Shown here piece after piece: positions 6,691 to 14,812 of a DNA stretch of 18,517 nucleotides. The translations under genes were made by a program, and so were the position numbers. Source of the DNA: Deltaproteobacteria bacterium (GTDB lineage Bacteria > Myxococcota_A > UBA9042 > DTJE01). Location: assembly GCA_016784945.1 (NCBI GenBank), contig JADHTP010000029.1:1-18517 (forward strand). Reading direction: 5' to 3'. Under the pieces are notes generated by a model, which worked only from the letters and a program-made list of their open reading frames with translations, was not told the DNA's origin and searched no databases. How positions within the stretch are numbered: position 1 is the first letter of the stretch; the number at the start of each line of letters is the position of its first letter.

Positions 6691-8673
6691 TCAGTCATTT
6701 TCATCGACAGAACCTTCCGCCAGCTGCAATTCCTCGGCAGCGCCGGTCCATTTTTGGTAAAGCCCATCGAGCCTTGAACGCAGTTCCCGGGCCCTGAGTC
6801 CCTCTTCCCGGGCCCTTTCGATGTCCTGGTACAGGTCCGGCGCCATCAGGGTTTCTTCCACGGCCTTCAGTTCGTTCTCCAGGACCTCGATGTCCGTTTC
6901 GAACCCACTGACCTTTTCCTTCAGTGGCTTCAGCAGCCGATACAGACGGTTCCGTCGGTCGGCCTCGTAGCGCTTGCGGGCCTTTTCCAGGTCCTTCTGG
7001 GTCACTTCCTTGGGAGCCCCGGTTTTCGAAGGCGTGTCCACCGGAGAACCGGCAGCCGACCGTTCGGCCTTTTTCGAGGCGTAGTACGAATAATTACCTT
7101 CGAAGCGGACCAGCCGCCCCTCGTCCAGTTCGTAGACCGCCGTGCAGACCGTGTCCATGAAGCGCCGGTCATGGGTGGTGAACAGCACCGTGCCCTCGTA
7201 GTCCTTCAGTGCATTTTCCAGGATTTCCCGGGAAGCGATGTCCAGGTGGTTGGTGGGCTCGTCCATCACCAGAAGGCCGTGAGGCTGCAGCAGGATCCTG
7301 GACAGCATGAGCCGCGCCCTCTCACCGCCGGAGAGAGTCCCCACCTTCTTGTCCACGTCGTCGTCGCGGAAAAGAAAGGCGCCCAGGACGCCCCGCACGT
7401 GGGGAGCGGTCCGGGTGTCCGACACGTCCAGCATGTGCTGGTGCACGGTCCTGTCGGACTTCAGCACCTCGAACTGGTCCTGGGCGTAGTAGGCCGTGTC
7501 CACCTTGTCCGCCAGCTTCCTGTGGCCTCCGGTGGCCTCCATCACGCCGGCCACCAGCCTGAGCAGCGTGGACTTGCCCGCGCCGTTCACCCCCACCAGC
7601 GCCACTTTTTCGCCGCGATGAAGTCGCACTTCCAGGTCCTCGAAGACCGTGGTGTCGCCATAGCGATGGGCAAGAGAATCCATGGACAGGACCAGAGCGG
7701 GCGTGCGCGCGGGCTGGGGGAACCTGAAACGCACCTTGTGCTCGGTCTCCGGCGGCTCCAGGCGTTCCACCTTTTCGAGCGCCCGGATGCGGCTCTGGAC
7801 CACCTGCGCCCGGTCCTTGCGAACCCGGTTCCTTACGATGAACTCCTCGATGTCCTTGATCCGCGCCTGCTGCTCGTCGTAGCGTTTCCGGGCCAGGTCC
7901 ATGGCCTTGGCCCGCTCTTCCAGGTATCGGTCGTACACGGGGAGGTTGAGGCTGCCACCGAAATCCACGGCGCCGGTCCTGGACACCTCCACGATGCGGA
8001 CCACGGTGCGGTTGAGGAACTCCCTGTCGTGGGCCACGATGAGCACGGCCCCCTTGTAGGCACGAAGGTAATCCTCGAACCAGAGGATGCCCTCCAGGTC
8101 CAGGTGGTTGATGGGCTCGTCCAGGATCATGACGTCGGGATCGTCCAGCAGCATCCTGGCCAGCTCGACCCGCATGAGCAGCCCGCCCGACATCTGGGAC
8201 AGGGGCCTTGCGAGGTCGTTGGCGGAAAATCCCAGACCGGTGAGCACGGCGTCGGCCTCGCCGGGGAGGGCATCGGCATCCCGGACCAGCAGGTGATCCT
8301 CCACCTCGGCCAGCCGGGTGACCACCTTCTCCGTGGCCTCGCCCTGGTCGATCCGGCCGAGGAGATCGGCCCTTTCGTCCTGGAGCGCCCCAACGCCCCG
8401 GGCTTCACGGATGCAATACTCGCGGATGGACAGGTCCTGAGCCAGGCTCGGGTAGATCTCCTGGGGCAGGTACCCGATCCGGAGCCCCTTCTTGAGTTCG
8501 AGACGCCCCTCGTCCGGCGACACATCCTGGAGAATGATCCGGAACAGGGTGGTCTTGCCGGTCCCGTTGGGCCCCACGAGCGCCGTACGGTCCCCGGGGC
8601 CGATGCGGAAGTTCACGCCCTTGAACAGTTTCTGGGCTCCGAAGGACTTGGTGACGTCGATGAGTTCAATCAC
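6691..8673 (-). CDS. ABC-F family ATPase (Uup/YheS-like)
   Basis: Soluble ABC-F protein with two nucleotide-binding domains and no membrane segments; family members act on ribosomes. GTG 8673 gives the usual start [M]IELIDVTKSFG and 660 aa. GTG 8718 would add 15 residues encoded by repeat array D, and neither start has a strong ribosome-binding site. Domain 1 has Walker A GPNGTGKT, signature MSGGLLMR and Walker B/D-loop LDEPINHLD. The linker (FIVRNRVRKDRAQVVQSRIRALEK) fits the family P-site-tRNA-interaction motif region. Domain 2 has GVNGAGKS, LSGGERARL and MDEPTNHLD. A charged coiled-coil tail (about the last 100 residues) resembles Uup/YheS. Ile replaces Thr in the first DEPTNHLD. It converges with groEL across 12 nt. 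Ribosome rescue or translation tuning is more likely than drug resistance, but neither is proven. Confidence 0.93.
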   Translation of the reverse strand: MIELIDVTKSFGAQKLFKGVNFRIGPGDRTALVGPNGTGKTTLFRIILQDVSPDEGRLELKKGLRIGYLPQEIYPSLAQDLSIREYCIREARGVGALQDERADLLGRIDQGEATEKVVTRLAEVEDHLLVRDADALPGEADAVLTGLGFSANDLARPLSQMSGGLLMRVELARMLLDDPDVMILDEPINHLDLEGILWFEDYLRAYKGAVLIVAHDREFLNRTVVRIVEVSRTGAVDFGGSLNLPVYDRYLEERAKAMDLARKRYDEQQARIKDIEEFIVRNRVRKDRAQVVQSRIRALEKVERLEPPETEHKVRFRFPQPARTPALVLSMDSLAHRYGDTTVFEDLEVRLHRGEKVALVGVNGAGKSTLLRLVAGVMEATGGHRKLADKVDTAYYAQDQFEVLKSDRTVHQHMLDVSDTRTAPHVRGVLGAFLFRDDDVDKKVGTLSGGERARLMLSRILLQPHGLLVMDEPTNHLDIASREILENALKDYEGTVLFTTHDRRFMDTVCTAVYELDEGRLVRFEGNYSYYASKKAERSAAGSPVDTPSKTGAPKEVTQKDLEKARKRYEADRRNRLYRLLKPLKEKVSGFETDIEVLENELKAVEETLMAPDLYQDIERAREEGLRARELRSRLDGLYQKWTGAAEELQLAEGSVDEND

Positions 8674-8706
8674 GGGACGTGAGATTACCGGCAGGGACGT
8701 CTGGTG

Positions 8707-8734
8707 TCTAGCGTTCACCGCCTACCCGCCGTCT
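8707..8734 (+). repeat. Period-7 repeat array D (weak)
   Basis: TCTAGCG, TTCACCG, CCTACCC, GCCGTCT: about four degenerate heptamers related to array B, located between the ABC-F gene and aroA. They overlap the longer start option of the ABC-F gene, which is one reason to prefer the shorter start. Confidence 0.5.
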
Positions 8735-8771
8735 GTCGTGCGCGTGCGCGGGAATTTCAGGAACGTGGACG

Positions 8772-8800
8772 TGGACGATTCCGGCTCGGCGCCCTACAAT
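8772..8800 (+). promoter_or_regulatory. Candidate aroA promoter giving a leaderless mRNA
   Basis: TGGACG (8772-8777), a 17-nt spacer and TACAAT (8795-8800) resemble a sigma70 promoter with a 4/6 match at -35 and a 5/6 match at -10. Only 6 nt separate the -10 from the ATG at 8807, and no Shine-Dalgarno is present there. Transcription would start at or next to the start codon. Confidence 0.4.
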
Positions 8801-8806
8801 CGAGCA

Positions 8807-10084
8807 ATGGAACGACAACGAACAATGAACGGCAGGGTGGTGGTTCCCGGTGACAAATCCATCAGTCATCGGGCCGTCATGCTGGCCTCCCTTGCGGATG
8901 GCGCCAGCCGGATCCGGGGTTTCCTGGAGGCCGGGGACACGGGACGGTCCGTCGCCATGATGCGGTCATTGGGCACCCAGATCGAGGAAACGTGCCCCAC
9001 GGAACTGCGGGTGACGGGTCTGGGACTGCGGGGCTTTTCGCAACCCGAGGGTGTCCTGGACGCCGGAAATTCCGGGACCACCCTGCGTATCGGAGCGGGG
9101 CTCCTGGCGGCCCAGGGCTTCACCACCGTGGTGACGGGGGACGCGTCCCTGCGACGCCGACCCATGGACCGCATCATCGAACCCCTCGAACGGATGGGCG
9201 CCCGGGTCACGGGCGATGGCGGCCTGCCCTTCCCTCCCCTCTCCATCACGGGAGGAAGGCTCGGCCCCATCCGCTATGAACCCCGGATGGCCTCGGCCCA
9301 GGTCAAGTCCAGCGTCCTTCTGGCCGGGCTCTTCACCAGTGGACCCACCACGGTGGTGGAGCCGCTACCCACCCGGGACCATACGGAAAGGATGCTGCGG
9401 GCCATGGGAGTCCGCGTAGAGTCCGAGGGCCAGGAGGTCACCGTCCACCCCCCGAAAAGCCTGACGCCCCTGGACATCCAGGTGCCTGGCGACTTTTCCG
9501 CGGCAGCGTTCTTCCTGGTGGCGGCGGCGGTTCCCGGGTCCGAGCTGACCCTGGCCGGCGTGGGAGTCAACCCGCTCAGGATCGGCCTCCTGCGTACACT
9601 CCGCAAAATGGGGGCCGACATTCGCCTGGAATCCGAACGTGTGATGGGCGGCGAACCCGTGGCCGATATCCACGTGACCGGTCGCACCCTGGTGGGGACC
9701 GACGTGGGGCCCGAGGAGGTCCCGGCCCTGGTGGACGAAGTCCCGGCCCTGTGCGTGGCCGGGGCACTGGCCGGTGGGCGGACCCGCATCACCGGGGCCG
9801 CCGAACTGCGGGTGAAGGAATCGGACCGGATCGGGGCCATGGTGGCCGCCCTGGCGGCCCTGGGCGTCCCCTGCGGGGAATACCCCGACGGCCTCTGGCT
9901 GGAAGGTCCCGCCCGAATCCGGGACGGACAATCGCTGGACACCCGTGGCGACCACCGGATCGCCATGGCCCTGCGGGTGCTGGCCGCCTCCACGGGCACG
10001 GTCATGGAACTATCCGACACGGCCTGCGTCGACACGTCATTCCCCGGATTCGAGAAAACGCTGGCGTCGGTCGTTGATCGTTGA
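8807..10084 (+). CDS. aroA: 3-phosphoshikimate 1-carboxyvinyltransferase (EPSP synthase)
   Basis: Product of 425 aa from ATG 8807, matching the family length; ATG 8825 is a close alternative. It joins shikimate 3-phosphate and phosphoenolpyruvate to EPSP, the sixth step of the shikimate pathway. Visible sites are GDKSISHRA (15-23), AGNSGTTLR (86-94), RRRPMDRIIEPL, SAQVKSS, DFSAAAFF, RVKESDRI and DHRIAMAL near the C-terminus. SAQVK, GDKS and RDHTE match the motifs used to define class II EPSP synthases, although the GNSGTT glycine is kept, so tolerance to inhibitors cannot be predicted. The last codons and the stop lie inside period-7 array E. It converges with the DAHP synthase gene, another shikimate enzyme, 19 nt away. 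Confidence 0.96.
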   Translation: MERQRTMNGRVVVPGDKSISHRAVMLASLADGASRIRGFLEAGDTGRSVAMMRSLGTQIEETCPTELRVTGLGLRGFSQPEGVLDAGNSGTTLRIGAGLLAAQGFTTVVTGDASLRRRPMDRIIEPLERMGARVTGDGGLPFPPLSITGGRLGPIRYEPRMASAQVKSSVLLAGLFTSGPTTVVEPLPTRDHTERMLRAMGVRVESEGQEVTVHPPKSLTPLDIQVPGDFSAAAFFLVAAAVPGSELTLAGVGVNPLRIGLLRTLRKMGADIRLESERVMGGEPVADIHVTGRTLVGTDVGPEEVPALVDEVPALCVAGALAGGRTRITGAAELRVKESDRIGAMVAALAALGVPCGEYPDGLWLEGPARIRDGQSLDTRGDHRIAMALRVLAASTGTVMELSDTACVDTSFPGFEKTLASVVDR

Positions 10085-10094
10085 TCGCTTATCG
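10067..10094 (+). repeat. Period-7 repeat array E overlapping the aroA stop
   Basis: TCGGTCG, TTGATCG, TTGATCG, CTTATCG run in phase. The stop codon TGA (10082-10084) and the last four residues of AroA are read from this array. It continues into the 19-nt gap between aroA and the DAHP synthase gene. Confidence 0.75.
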
Positions 10095-10103
10095 GCAGGG
10101 ATT

Positions 10104-11195
10104 CTATGGAGAAAGGAAGGGTTTGAGCGACTCCAGGAGCGTTTCGAACTGAACGAGGTCCAACTGCTGCTGGCTGTCCGAACGGGCCAGCGGCGGGTTG
10201 GGATGGACTTCGACCATGACGCCGTGGGCCCCGGCGGCCAGGGCCGAACGGGCCAGCGCGGGAATCACGTCCCGGCGGCCCGCGGCATGGCTTACGTCCA
10301 CGATCACCGGCAAGCGGCTCTTCCCTCGCAGCAGGGGAACGGCACTGATGTCCAGGGTGAACCGGGTGTCCCTGCCGAAGGACCGGATGCCCCGTTCGCA
10401 CAGGATCACGTTTTCGTTGCCTGCGGCCGCCAGGTACTCGGCAGCCTGCAGAAACTCGTCCAGGGTGGCCGCGAATCCCCGCTTCAACAGCACGGGTTTC
10501 CCGGTGCCGGCCACTTCCTTCAGCAGTTCGTAATTGGCCATGTTCCGGGAACCCACCTGGAGCACGTCCACGTGGCTCGCCATGAGCGCCACGGTCCGGG
10601 TGTCCATCACCTCGCTCACCGTGGAAAGGCCGTGCCGACGCCCCGTCTCCTCCAGCAGGCGCACACCCTCCTCGCCCAGGCCCTGGAAGGAATAGGGAGA
10701 GGTGCGAGGCTTGAAGGCGCCGCCGCGCAGGAATCCCACGCCCAGCCGGCTCAGGGTCCCGGCGACCCGGTCCATCTGGTCGGCGTCCTCCACGGAGCAC
10801 GGCCCCGCGATCAGGATGGGATCCCGTCCCACGACCCGGTCGCCCACCCGCACCACCATGTCCGCGGCCCCGGGGGCCCGCGCCACCACCAGATCCTGTT
10901 CCCGGTTGCTTTCCATGAGGCCCAGGGAGGCCCTGAAAATCTCCTTGAACAGGTGGCGGACCACGGCGTCAGGGAAAGGGCCCTGGTTGGCGGCCACCAG
11001 ACTGTCCAGCATCTCCTCCTCGCGGGAGGGGTTGAACATGTCCATGGCGTTGCGTTCCTTGAAATCCCGCACCTGGCCTGCGATCCCGGCCCTCCGGTTC
11101 AGCAGGTCCAGGATATCGAGGTTGAACCGGCTGATAAGCCTTCGCAGGTCGTCCAGGCTCTTTTCATCGCCGTCAACGGGGCCATTGCCGCTCAT
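10104..11195 (-). CDS. aroF: Chorismate mutase-DAHP synthase (type I-beta) fusion
   Basis: Product of 363 aa. Residues about 10-95 form an AroQ-type chorismate mutase helix bundle (LDDLRRLISRFNLDILDLLNRR, later FKERN and PFPDAVVRHLFKEIFRAS). The remainder is a DAHP synthase that condenses PEP and erythrose 4-phosphate. It has IAGPCSVE (metal-ligand Cys), RGGAFKPRTSPYSFQG, LQVGSRNM, LLKRG, CERGIRSF, VDVSHAAGRRD (His ligand) and VEVHPNPPLARSDSQQQL (Glu and Asp ligands). This layout is like the Bacillus subtilis enzyme, in which the mutase domain senses chorismate or prephenate for feedback inhibition. ATG 11195 is the start; a possible -10 TATGAT lies upstream at 11239-11234. The gene is convergent with aroA, so both ends of the early shikimate pathway sit together but on opposite strands. 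The symbol follows common usage; aroA(DAHPS) or aroG are also used. Confidence 0.93.
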   Translation of the reverse strand: MSGNGPVDGDEKSLDDLRRLISRFNLDILDLLNRRAGIAGQVRDFKERNAMDMFNPSREEEMLDSLVAANQGPFPDAVVRHLFKEIFRASLGLMESNREQDLVVARAPGAADMVVRVGDRVVGRDPILIAGPCSVEDADQMDRVAGTLSRLGVGFLRGGAFKPRTSPYSFQGLGEEGVRLLEETGRRHGLSTVSEVMDTRTVALMASHVDVLQVGSRNMANYELLKEVAGTGKPVLLKRGFAATLDEFLQAAEYLAAAGNENVILCERGIRSFGRDTRFTLDISAVPLLRGKSRLPVIVDVSHAAGRRDVIPALARSALAAGAHGVMVEVHPNPPLARSDSQQQLDLVQFETLLESLKPFLSP

Positions 11196-11233
11196 TCCAC
11201 ACCGTCCTGGCTGAGTTCCAATTCCAAGGATGG

Positions 11234-11239
11234 ATCATA
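11234..11239 (-). promoter_or_regulatory. Candidate -10 element for the DAHP synthase gene
   Basis: TATGAT on the minus strand lies about 40 nt before the ATG at 11195, in the gap divergent from the transketolase operon. No good -35 is found at 16-17 nt. For the plus-strand operon, TAACAT near 11250 is the only weak candidate. Confidence 0.3.
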
Positions 11240-11304
11240 ACAGAACATGGCGCTAACATGTGCCCCGTGCATCCGTATCATCTCGTTCCGGAAGGAGCCG
11301 CAAC

Positions 11305-12132
11305 ATGCTGAAAGCATCGGAAAGGAAAAAACTGCAGGAGAAGGCGCGCGAGCTTCGCGAAAAGATCATCGAAGTCACTTTCACTTGCGGTGGTTCCCAC
11401 GTGGGGGGCGCCTTCAGCCAGCACGACATCCTGATCGCCCTCTATTACAAGCACATGAATATCGATCCGAAGAAACCCCAGTGGCCCGAACGCGACCGCT
11501 TCGTCCTGAGCAAGGGACACGGCGGCGTGGGCCACGCCGTGGTCCTGGGCGACAAGGGCTACTACGACATGGCCCTGCTGGACGATTTCAACAAGACCGG
11601 GTCCCCCTTCGGCATGCACCTGGACCGGCTCAAGGTCCCGGGTGTGGACACCTCCACCGGCTCCCTGGGCCACGGTTTCCCCCTGGCCGTGGGCATCGCC
11701 CTGGGCGCCAGGCTGCAGGGCCACACCTTCCAGACCTACTGCGTCATCGGCGACGGCGAATGCCACGAGGGCTCCATCTGGGAAGCAGCCATGGCCGGCG
11801 GGCACTACGGGATCACGAACATGACGCTCTTCGTTGACCGGAACCGGTTCTGCCTGGACGGGCCCACGGAGGACGTGCTCAAGCTGGAACCCCTGGACGC
11901 CAAGTTCGAAAGCTTCGGCTGGCGGGCCATCACCATCGACGGACACGATTTCGACCAGATCGATGAGGCTATCGAGGCCTCCCACGCCGAAAAGGAGAGG
12001 CCGGTTGTGATCATCGCCAACACGGTCAAGGGCAAGGGCGTGGACTTCATGGAAAGCAAGACCGCGTGGCATTACGGCGGCCTGGACGACCAGACCAAGG
12101 CGAAGGCGCTGAAATCCATTCGCAAAGGCTGA
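11305..12132 (+). CDS. Transketolase, N-terminal (ThDP-pyrophosphate) subunit
   Basis: Product of 275 aa from ATG 11305, preceded by GAAGGAG with 8-nt spacing; the frame is open upstream to 11260 but without support. It is one half of a split transketolase that moves a two-carbon ketol group between sugar phosphates using thiamine diphosphate. Key features are GGSHVGGAFS (His32), KGHGGVGHA (His72), TGSLGHGFP (His124), and the ThDP/metal motif GDGECHEGSIWEAA (149-162) ending in VDRN (Asn180). The C subunit follows after 34 nt, so the two form one enzyme. Split transketolases are common in archaea and some bacteria, where they may serve specialised pathways rather than the pentose phosphate cycle. 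The genes downstream suggest such a use here (inference). Confidence 0.93.
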   Translation: MLKASERKKLQEKARELREKIIEVTFTCGGSHVGGAFSQHDILIALYYKHMNIDPKKPQWPERDRFVLSKGHGGVGHAVVLGDKGYYDMALLDDFNKTGSPFGMHLDRLKVPGVDTSTGSLGHGFPLAVGIALGARLQGHTFQTYCVIGDGECHEGSIWEAAMAGGHYGITNMTLFVDRNRFCLDGPTEDVLKLEPLDAKFESFGWRAITIDGHDFDQIDEAIEASHAEKERPVVIIANTVKGKGVDFMESKTAWHYGGLDDQTKAKALKSIRKG

Positions 12133-12166
12133 TCCGACGGACTGAAACGAAACGGAGGAGACTCCC

Positions 12167-13180
12167 ATGGCCAAGGCACAAGGACTGACGTGGACCATTG
12201 ACGACGCCGATCACATGACCCAGGCTGAGATATACGGCGAGGTCCTCACCCAGATCGGTCAGCAGAACGAGAAGGTGGTGGCCCTGACGACGGACCTGGC
12301 CAAGTCCACCAAGATCGGCAAGTTCGACGAAAAGATCTCGGAGAGGTTCTTCAACTTCGGCATTGCCGAGGCGAACATGATCGCCATTGCTTCTGGCATG
12401 GCCGAAACGGGGCTCATCCCGGTGGTTTCCACCTTCGCCGTGTTCGCGTCCCTGCGCGCCGCCGAGTTCGTGCGCACCGACCTCTGTTACCAGAAGCGGA
12501 ACGTGAAGATCATCGCCACCCATTCGGGCACTTCCTTCGGTCAGGCGGGGACCACCCACCACTGCACCGAGGACCTGTCGGTGATGCGTACCTTCTCCGG
12601 TATGACGGTCATCGCACCGGCTGACGCCCGCGAGACCGGCAAGGCCGTGGCGGCGGTCATCGATCGGGAAGGCCCATGTTACATCCGCATCGGACGGGGA
12701 TTCGAGCCACCCCTGTACAAGGACATGGAATTCGACTTCGAAATCGGCAAGGCCAACAGGCTCCGGGACGGAACGGACGTGGCCGTGATCGCCTGCGGTC
12801 CCTGCGTTGTCCACGCCATGGACGCCGCAGAGCAGGCCGCCGCCCAGGGGGTCTCGGTCCGGGTCCTGAACATGCACACCATCAAGCCCATCGACGAGGC
12901 CGCCATCCTGGAAGCCGTCATGGACACCCGCCGGGTCATCACCGTGGAGGACCACTCGGTCATCGGCGGCCTGGGCTCCGCCGTGGCCGAGGTGATCGCG
13001 AAGAGCGGCAAGGGCTGCGCCTACCGGATGCTGGGGTACCAGGACGAGTTTTCCATCGTGGGGTACCCGGACGACCTGATGCACAAGTACAAGATTGATG
13101 CCGACGGCATCATGGAGACCATCGGCGAAGTGCTGAAAGCCGAATTCGAGGAAGACGAGGACTGGGAAGACGAGGACTAG
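12167..13180 (+). CDS. Transketolase, C-terminal (pyrimidine plus C) subunit
   Basis: Product of 337 aa; GGAGG stands 8 nt before the ATG. It completes the split transketolase with the pyrimidine-binding domain and the C-terminal transketolase domain. The catalytic Glu that activates ThDP is Glu68 in FNFGIAEANM. HSGTSFGQAGTTHHCTEDL (119-137) is the conserved substrate/ThDP loop, and the C domain begins near DVAVIACG. The last residues are unusually acidic (EFEEDEDWEDED). The IAEAN form of the Glu motif is closer to archaeal TktC and DXS-like enzymes than to full-length TktA, but the paired N subunit makes transketolase the better call than DXS. Only 3 nt separate it from the next gene, so the operon continues. 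Confidence 0.92.
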   Translation: MAKAQGLTWTIDDADHMTQAEIYGEVLTQIGQQNEKVVALTTDLAKSTKIGKFDEKISERFFNFGIAEANMIAIASGMAETGLIPVVSTFAVFASLRAAEFVRTDLCYQKRNVKIIATHSGTSFGQAGTTHHCTEDLSVMRTFSGMTVIAPADARETGKAVAAVIDREGPCYIRIGRGFEPPLYKDMEFDFEIGKANRLRDGTDVAVIACGPCVVHAMDAAEQAAAQGVSVRVLNMHTIKPIDEAAILEAVMDTRRVITVEDHSVIGGLGSAVAEVIAKSGKGCAYRMLGYQDEFSIVGYPDDLMHKYKIDADGIMETIGEVLKAEFEEDEDWEDED

Positions 13181-13183
13181 ACG

Positions 13184-13960
13184 ATGGCTGATCATTTGCA
13201 GGAATTGAGGGCCCGGGTCTTCCTGAGGGCGGCCCTGCCGCTGGTCAAGGTGGTGGCGGCCGAGCGCCCCGTCTACCGGAAGTTCCTGTTCAAGGCCGGC
13301 GGTGTGGTGCAGTTCGCCGCCCGGGACAGCGAACAGGCGGCCTGGGTGGAACTGGGTGACGGCACCATCGACGTGAAGCAGGGACGGCACGACGCCCCTT
13401 CCATCACCCTGACCTTCGGCGACCTGGCCAGTCTCAACGACTTCTTCGCCGGCGCCCTCAAGGCGCCCTCCATTTCGGGCATTACCGGCATGCCCAGCCT
13501 GGTGCGGCTTCTGCCGTTTCTGCTGAAGCTCAAGATGCTCATGCCCGACGTGATCCCCGAGGCGGCCGACGAAAAAGCGCTCAAGGTCCGGATGCTGCTG
13601 TACATGGTCACCAACGCCCTCAGCCAACTCAACAAGGGCGGCGACGAGGCCATGGTCAAGATCGTCGCCAAGAGCCCCGACCGCATATTCCAGTGGACCG
13701 TGGAGAACGGCGGGCCTACGGCCTACCTGAGGATGAAGGCCGGCAGGACCAAGGCGGGCCGCGGCACCTACACCCGCAGACGGCCCTTCGTCCACATGGT
13801 CTTCCCCGATACCGACGCAGCCTTCGACGTCCTGACCCAGAAGGTCAGTACCGTGGACGCCGTCCGGTACAACAAGCTCCGGATGGAAGGGGCCATGGAG
13901 GGCGGCAAGGAAATCGGGGTACTGATGCAACGTATCGAGGCACTGACCACGGGCGGCTGA
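13184..13960 (+). CDS. Tandem SCP2-like domain protein 1
   Basis: Product of 258 aa, not matched to a named protein. Two halves each resemble the SCP2 sterol-carrier fold. Half 1 (about 30-120) has the strand pattern VQFAARDS, AAWVELGDGTIDV and SITLTFGDLASLNDFFAG, ending GITGMPSLVRLLPFLLKL. Half 2 (about 150-255) has FQWTVENGGPTAYLRMKAG, then FVHMVFPDTDAAFDVL and a final KLRMEGAMEGG helix. SCP2 domains bind lipids or acyl-CoA in a hydrophobic tunnel and need no cofactor. It aligns along its length with the next gene, including GPxAYxR and GIT motifs, so the pair arose by duplication. It starts 3 nt after the transketolase C subunit. A lipid-presenting or scaffold role is an inference; the fold assignment itself is by pattern. 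Confidence 0.6.
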   Translation: MADHLQELRARVFLRAALPLVKVVAAERPVYRKFLFKAGGVVQFAARDSEQAAWVELGDGTIDVKQGRHDAPSITLTFGDLASLNDFFAGALKAPSISGITGMPSLVRLLPFLLKLKMLMPDVIPEAADEKALKVRMLLYMVTNALSQLNKGGDEAMVKIVAKSPDRIFQWTVENGGPTAYLRMKAGRTKAGRGTYTRRRPFVHMVFPDTDAAFDVLTQKVSTVDAVRYNKLRMEGAMEGGKEIGVLMQRIEALTTGG

Positions 13961-13986
13961 GGACCTGTCACCCCGAGGTGGAAGAC

Positions 13987-14790
13987 ATGATCACGGAAAT
14001 TCTGGACACCATCAGTGGCGCCATCAGGGAGCCCCGGCTCGCGGACCTGATCCTGGCCGACATGCACCTCTACGCGGTGCTGCCGAGGCTGGAGGAACTG
14101 GCCCGGCTGGACGAGGAGGCCGGCGCCATCGCCAGGGAACTGGACATGACCCTGGAGTTCCTGGTCAGGGGCGGTCCCCGCGTGGTCCTCACCTTCGCCG
14201 ACGGAAAGGTCACGTCCTATCGCATGGGGCGGGCCAACACGGGCCTTTTCTTCCTGTCCTGCGACCTGCTGAACAGGATGTTCGCCGGGGAAGACGTCAC
14301 GCCGATCCCGTTCAAGGGGATCACGCGGGTGGGCCAGTTGAAGAAATTCACCCGGCTCACGGAGATCATGACCCGGTACCTGAAGCCCTCGGACGCCGAC
14401 ATGGAGGACGCGGCCTTCAGAAAGAGTCACGTGGAAATGTCCCTCATGGTAGGCCTGTCGGCATCGGGCGTGGTGGCCGACCGCGACCCGCGGGCGCGAC
14501 GCCTGGTGGACGACCTCCGTGACGGCACCATTCAGTACAAGATCCTGCCCGACGGCCCCAACGCCTACGTGCGCATCGAAAAGGGGGTCATACGGGCCTT
14601 CAATGGGATCGTGAAGGACCCCACGGCCTGCATCGAGATCCGGGACGTGGACCTGGCGGTGGGACTCATCGCCGGGGAGGTGGACACCTTCGCGGCCAAC
14701 GGATCGGGTGACGTGAAGGCCAGCGGCGACCTGGCCATGGCCGACGAATTCAACGGCATGTTCGACCGGGTCGGCCTGTACCTCGAGTAG
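13987..14790 (+). CDS. Tandem SCP2-like domain protein 2
   Basis: Product of 267 aa from ATG 13987, with GAGGTGGAAG just upstream; the frame is open further upstream inside the preceding gene but this start fits. A helical N-terminus (1-55) precedes half 1 (LEFLVRGGPRVVLTFADGKV, then FFLSCDLLNRMFAG and PFKGITRVGQLKKF). Half 2 reads IQYKILPDGPNAYVRIEKG, then ACIEIRDVDLAVGLIAGEVDTFAA and VKASGDLAMADEF, a good SCP2 C-terminal pattern (strand, helix, then a GD-led helix). It is the paralogue of the preceding gene with similar length and domain order. No signal peptide or membrane segment is seen. It sits between the split transketolase and the aminotransferase, suggesting that it binds a hydrophobic substrate of those enzymes (inference). 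Confidence 0.6.
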   Translation: MITEILDTISGAIREPRLADLILADMHLYAVLPRLEELARLDEEAGAIARELDMTLEFLVRGGPRVVLTFADGKVTSYRMGRANTGLFFLSCDLLNRMFAGEDVTPIPFKGITRVGQLKKFTRLTEIMTRYLKPSDADMEDAAFRKSHVEMSLMVGLSASGVVADRDPRARRLVDDLRDGTIQYKILPDGPNAYVRIEKGVIRAFNGIVKDPTACIEIRDVDLAVGLIAGEVDTFAANGSGDVKASGDLAMADEFNGMFDRVGLYLE

Positions 14791-14812
14791 ACCGAACACC
14801 TGGAGGCGCTCC

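Noticed and set aside
7171..8682. Long 503-codon plus-strand open frame opposite the ABC-F gene
   Set aside because: It is the antisense shadow of a clear ABC-F coding region, with no recognisable motif and a composition typical of reverse-strand high-GC frames.
9274..10800. 508-codon minus-strand open frame across aroA and the DAHP synthase gene
   Set aside because: It overlaps two intact shikimate genes out of frame and has a Gly/Arg/Pro-rich composition without domains.
11305..13180. 1-deoxyxylulose 5-phosphate synthase instead of split transketolase
   Set aside because: The separate N and C subunits with SHVGG, KGHGG and THHCTEDL motifs fit split transketolase; DXS is normally a single chain of about 620 residues.
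12047..13930. 627-codon minus-strand open frame opposite the transketolase C subunit and SCP2-like gene
   Set aside because: It is rich in His, Gly, Asp and Val with no motifs, and spans two well-supported plus-strand genes and their ribosome-binding sites.
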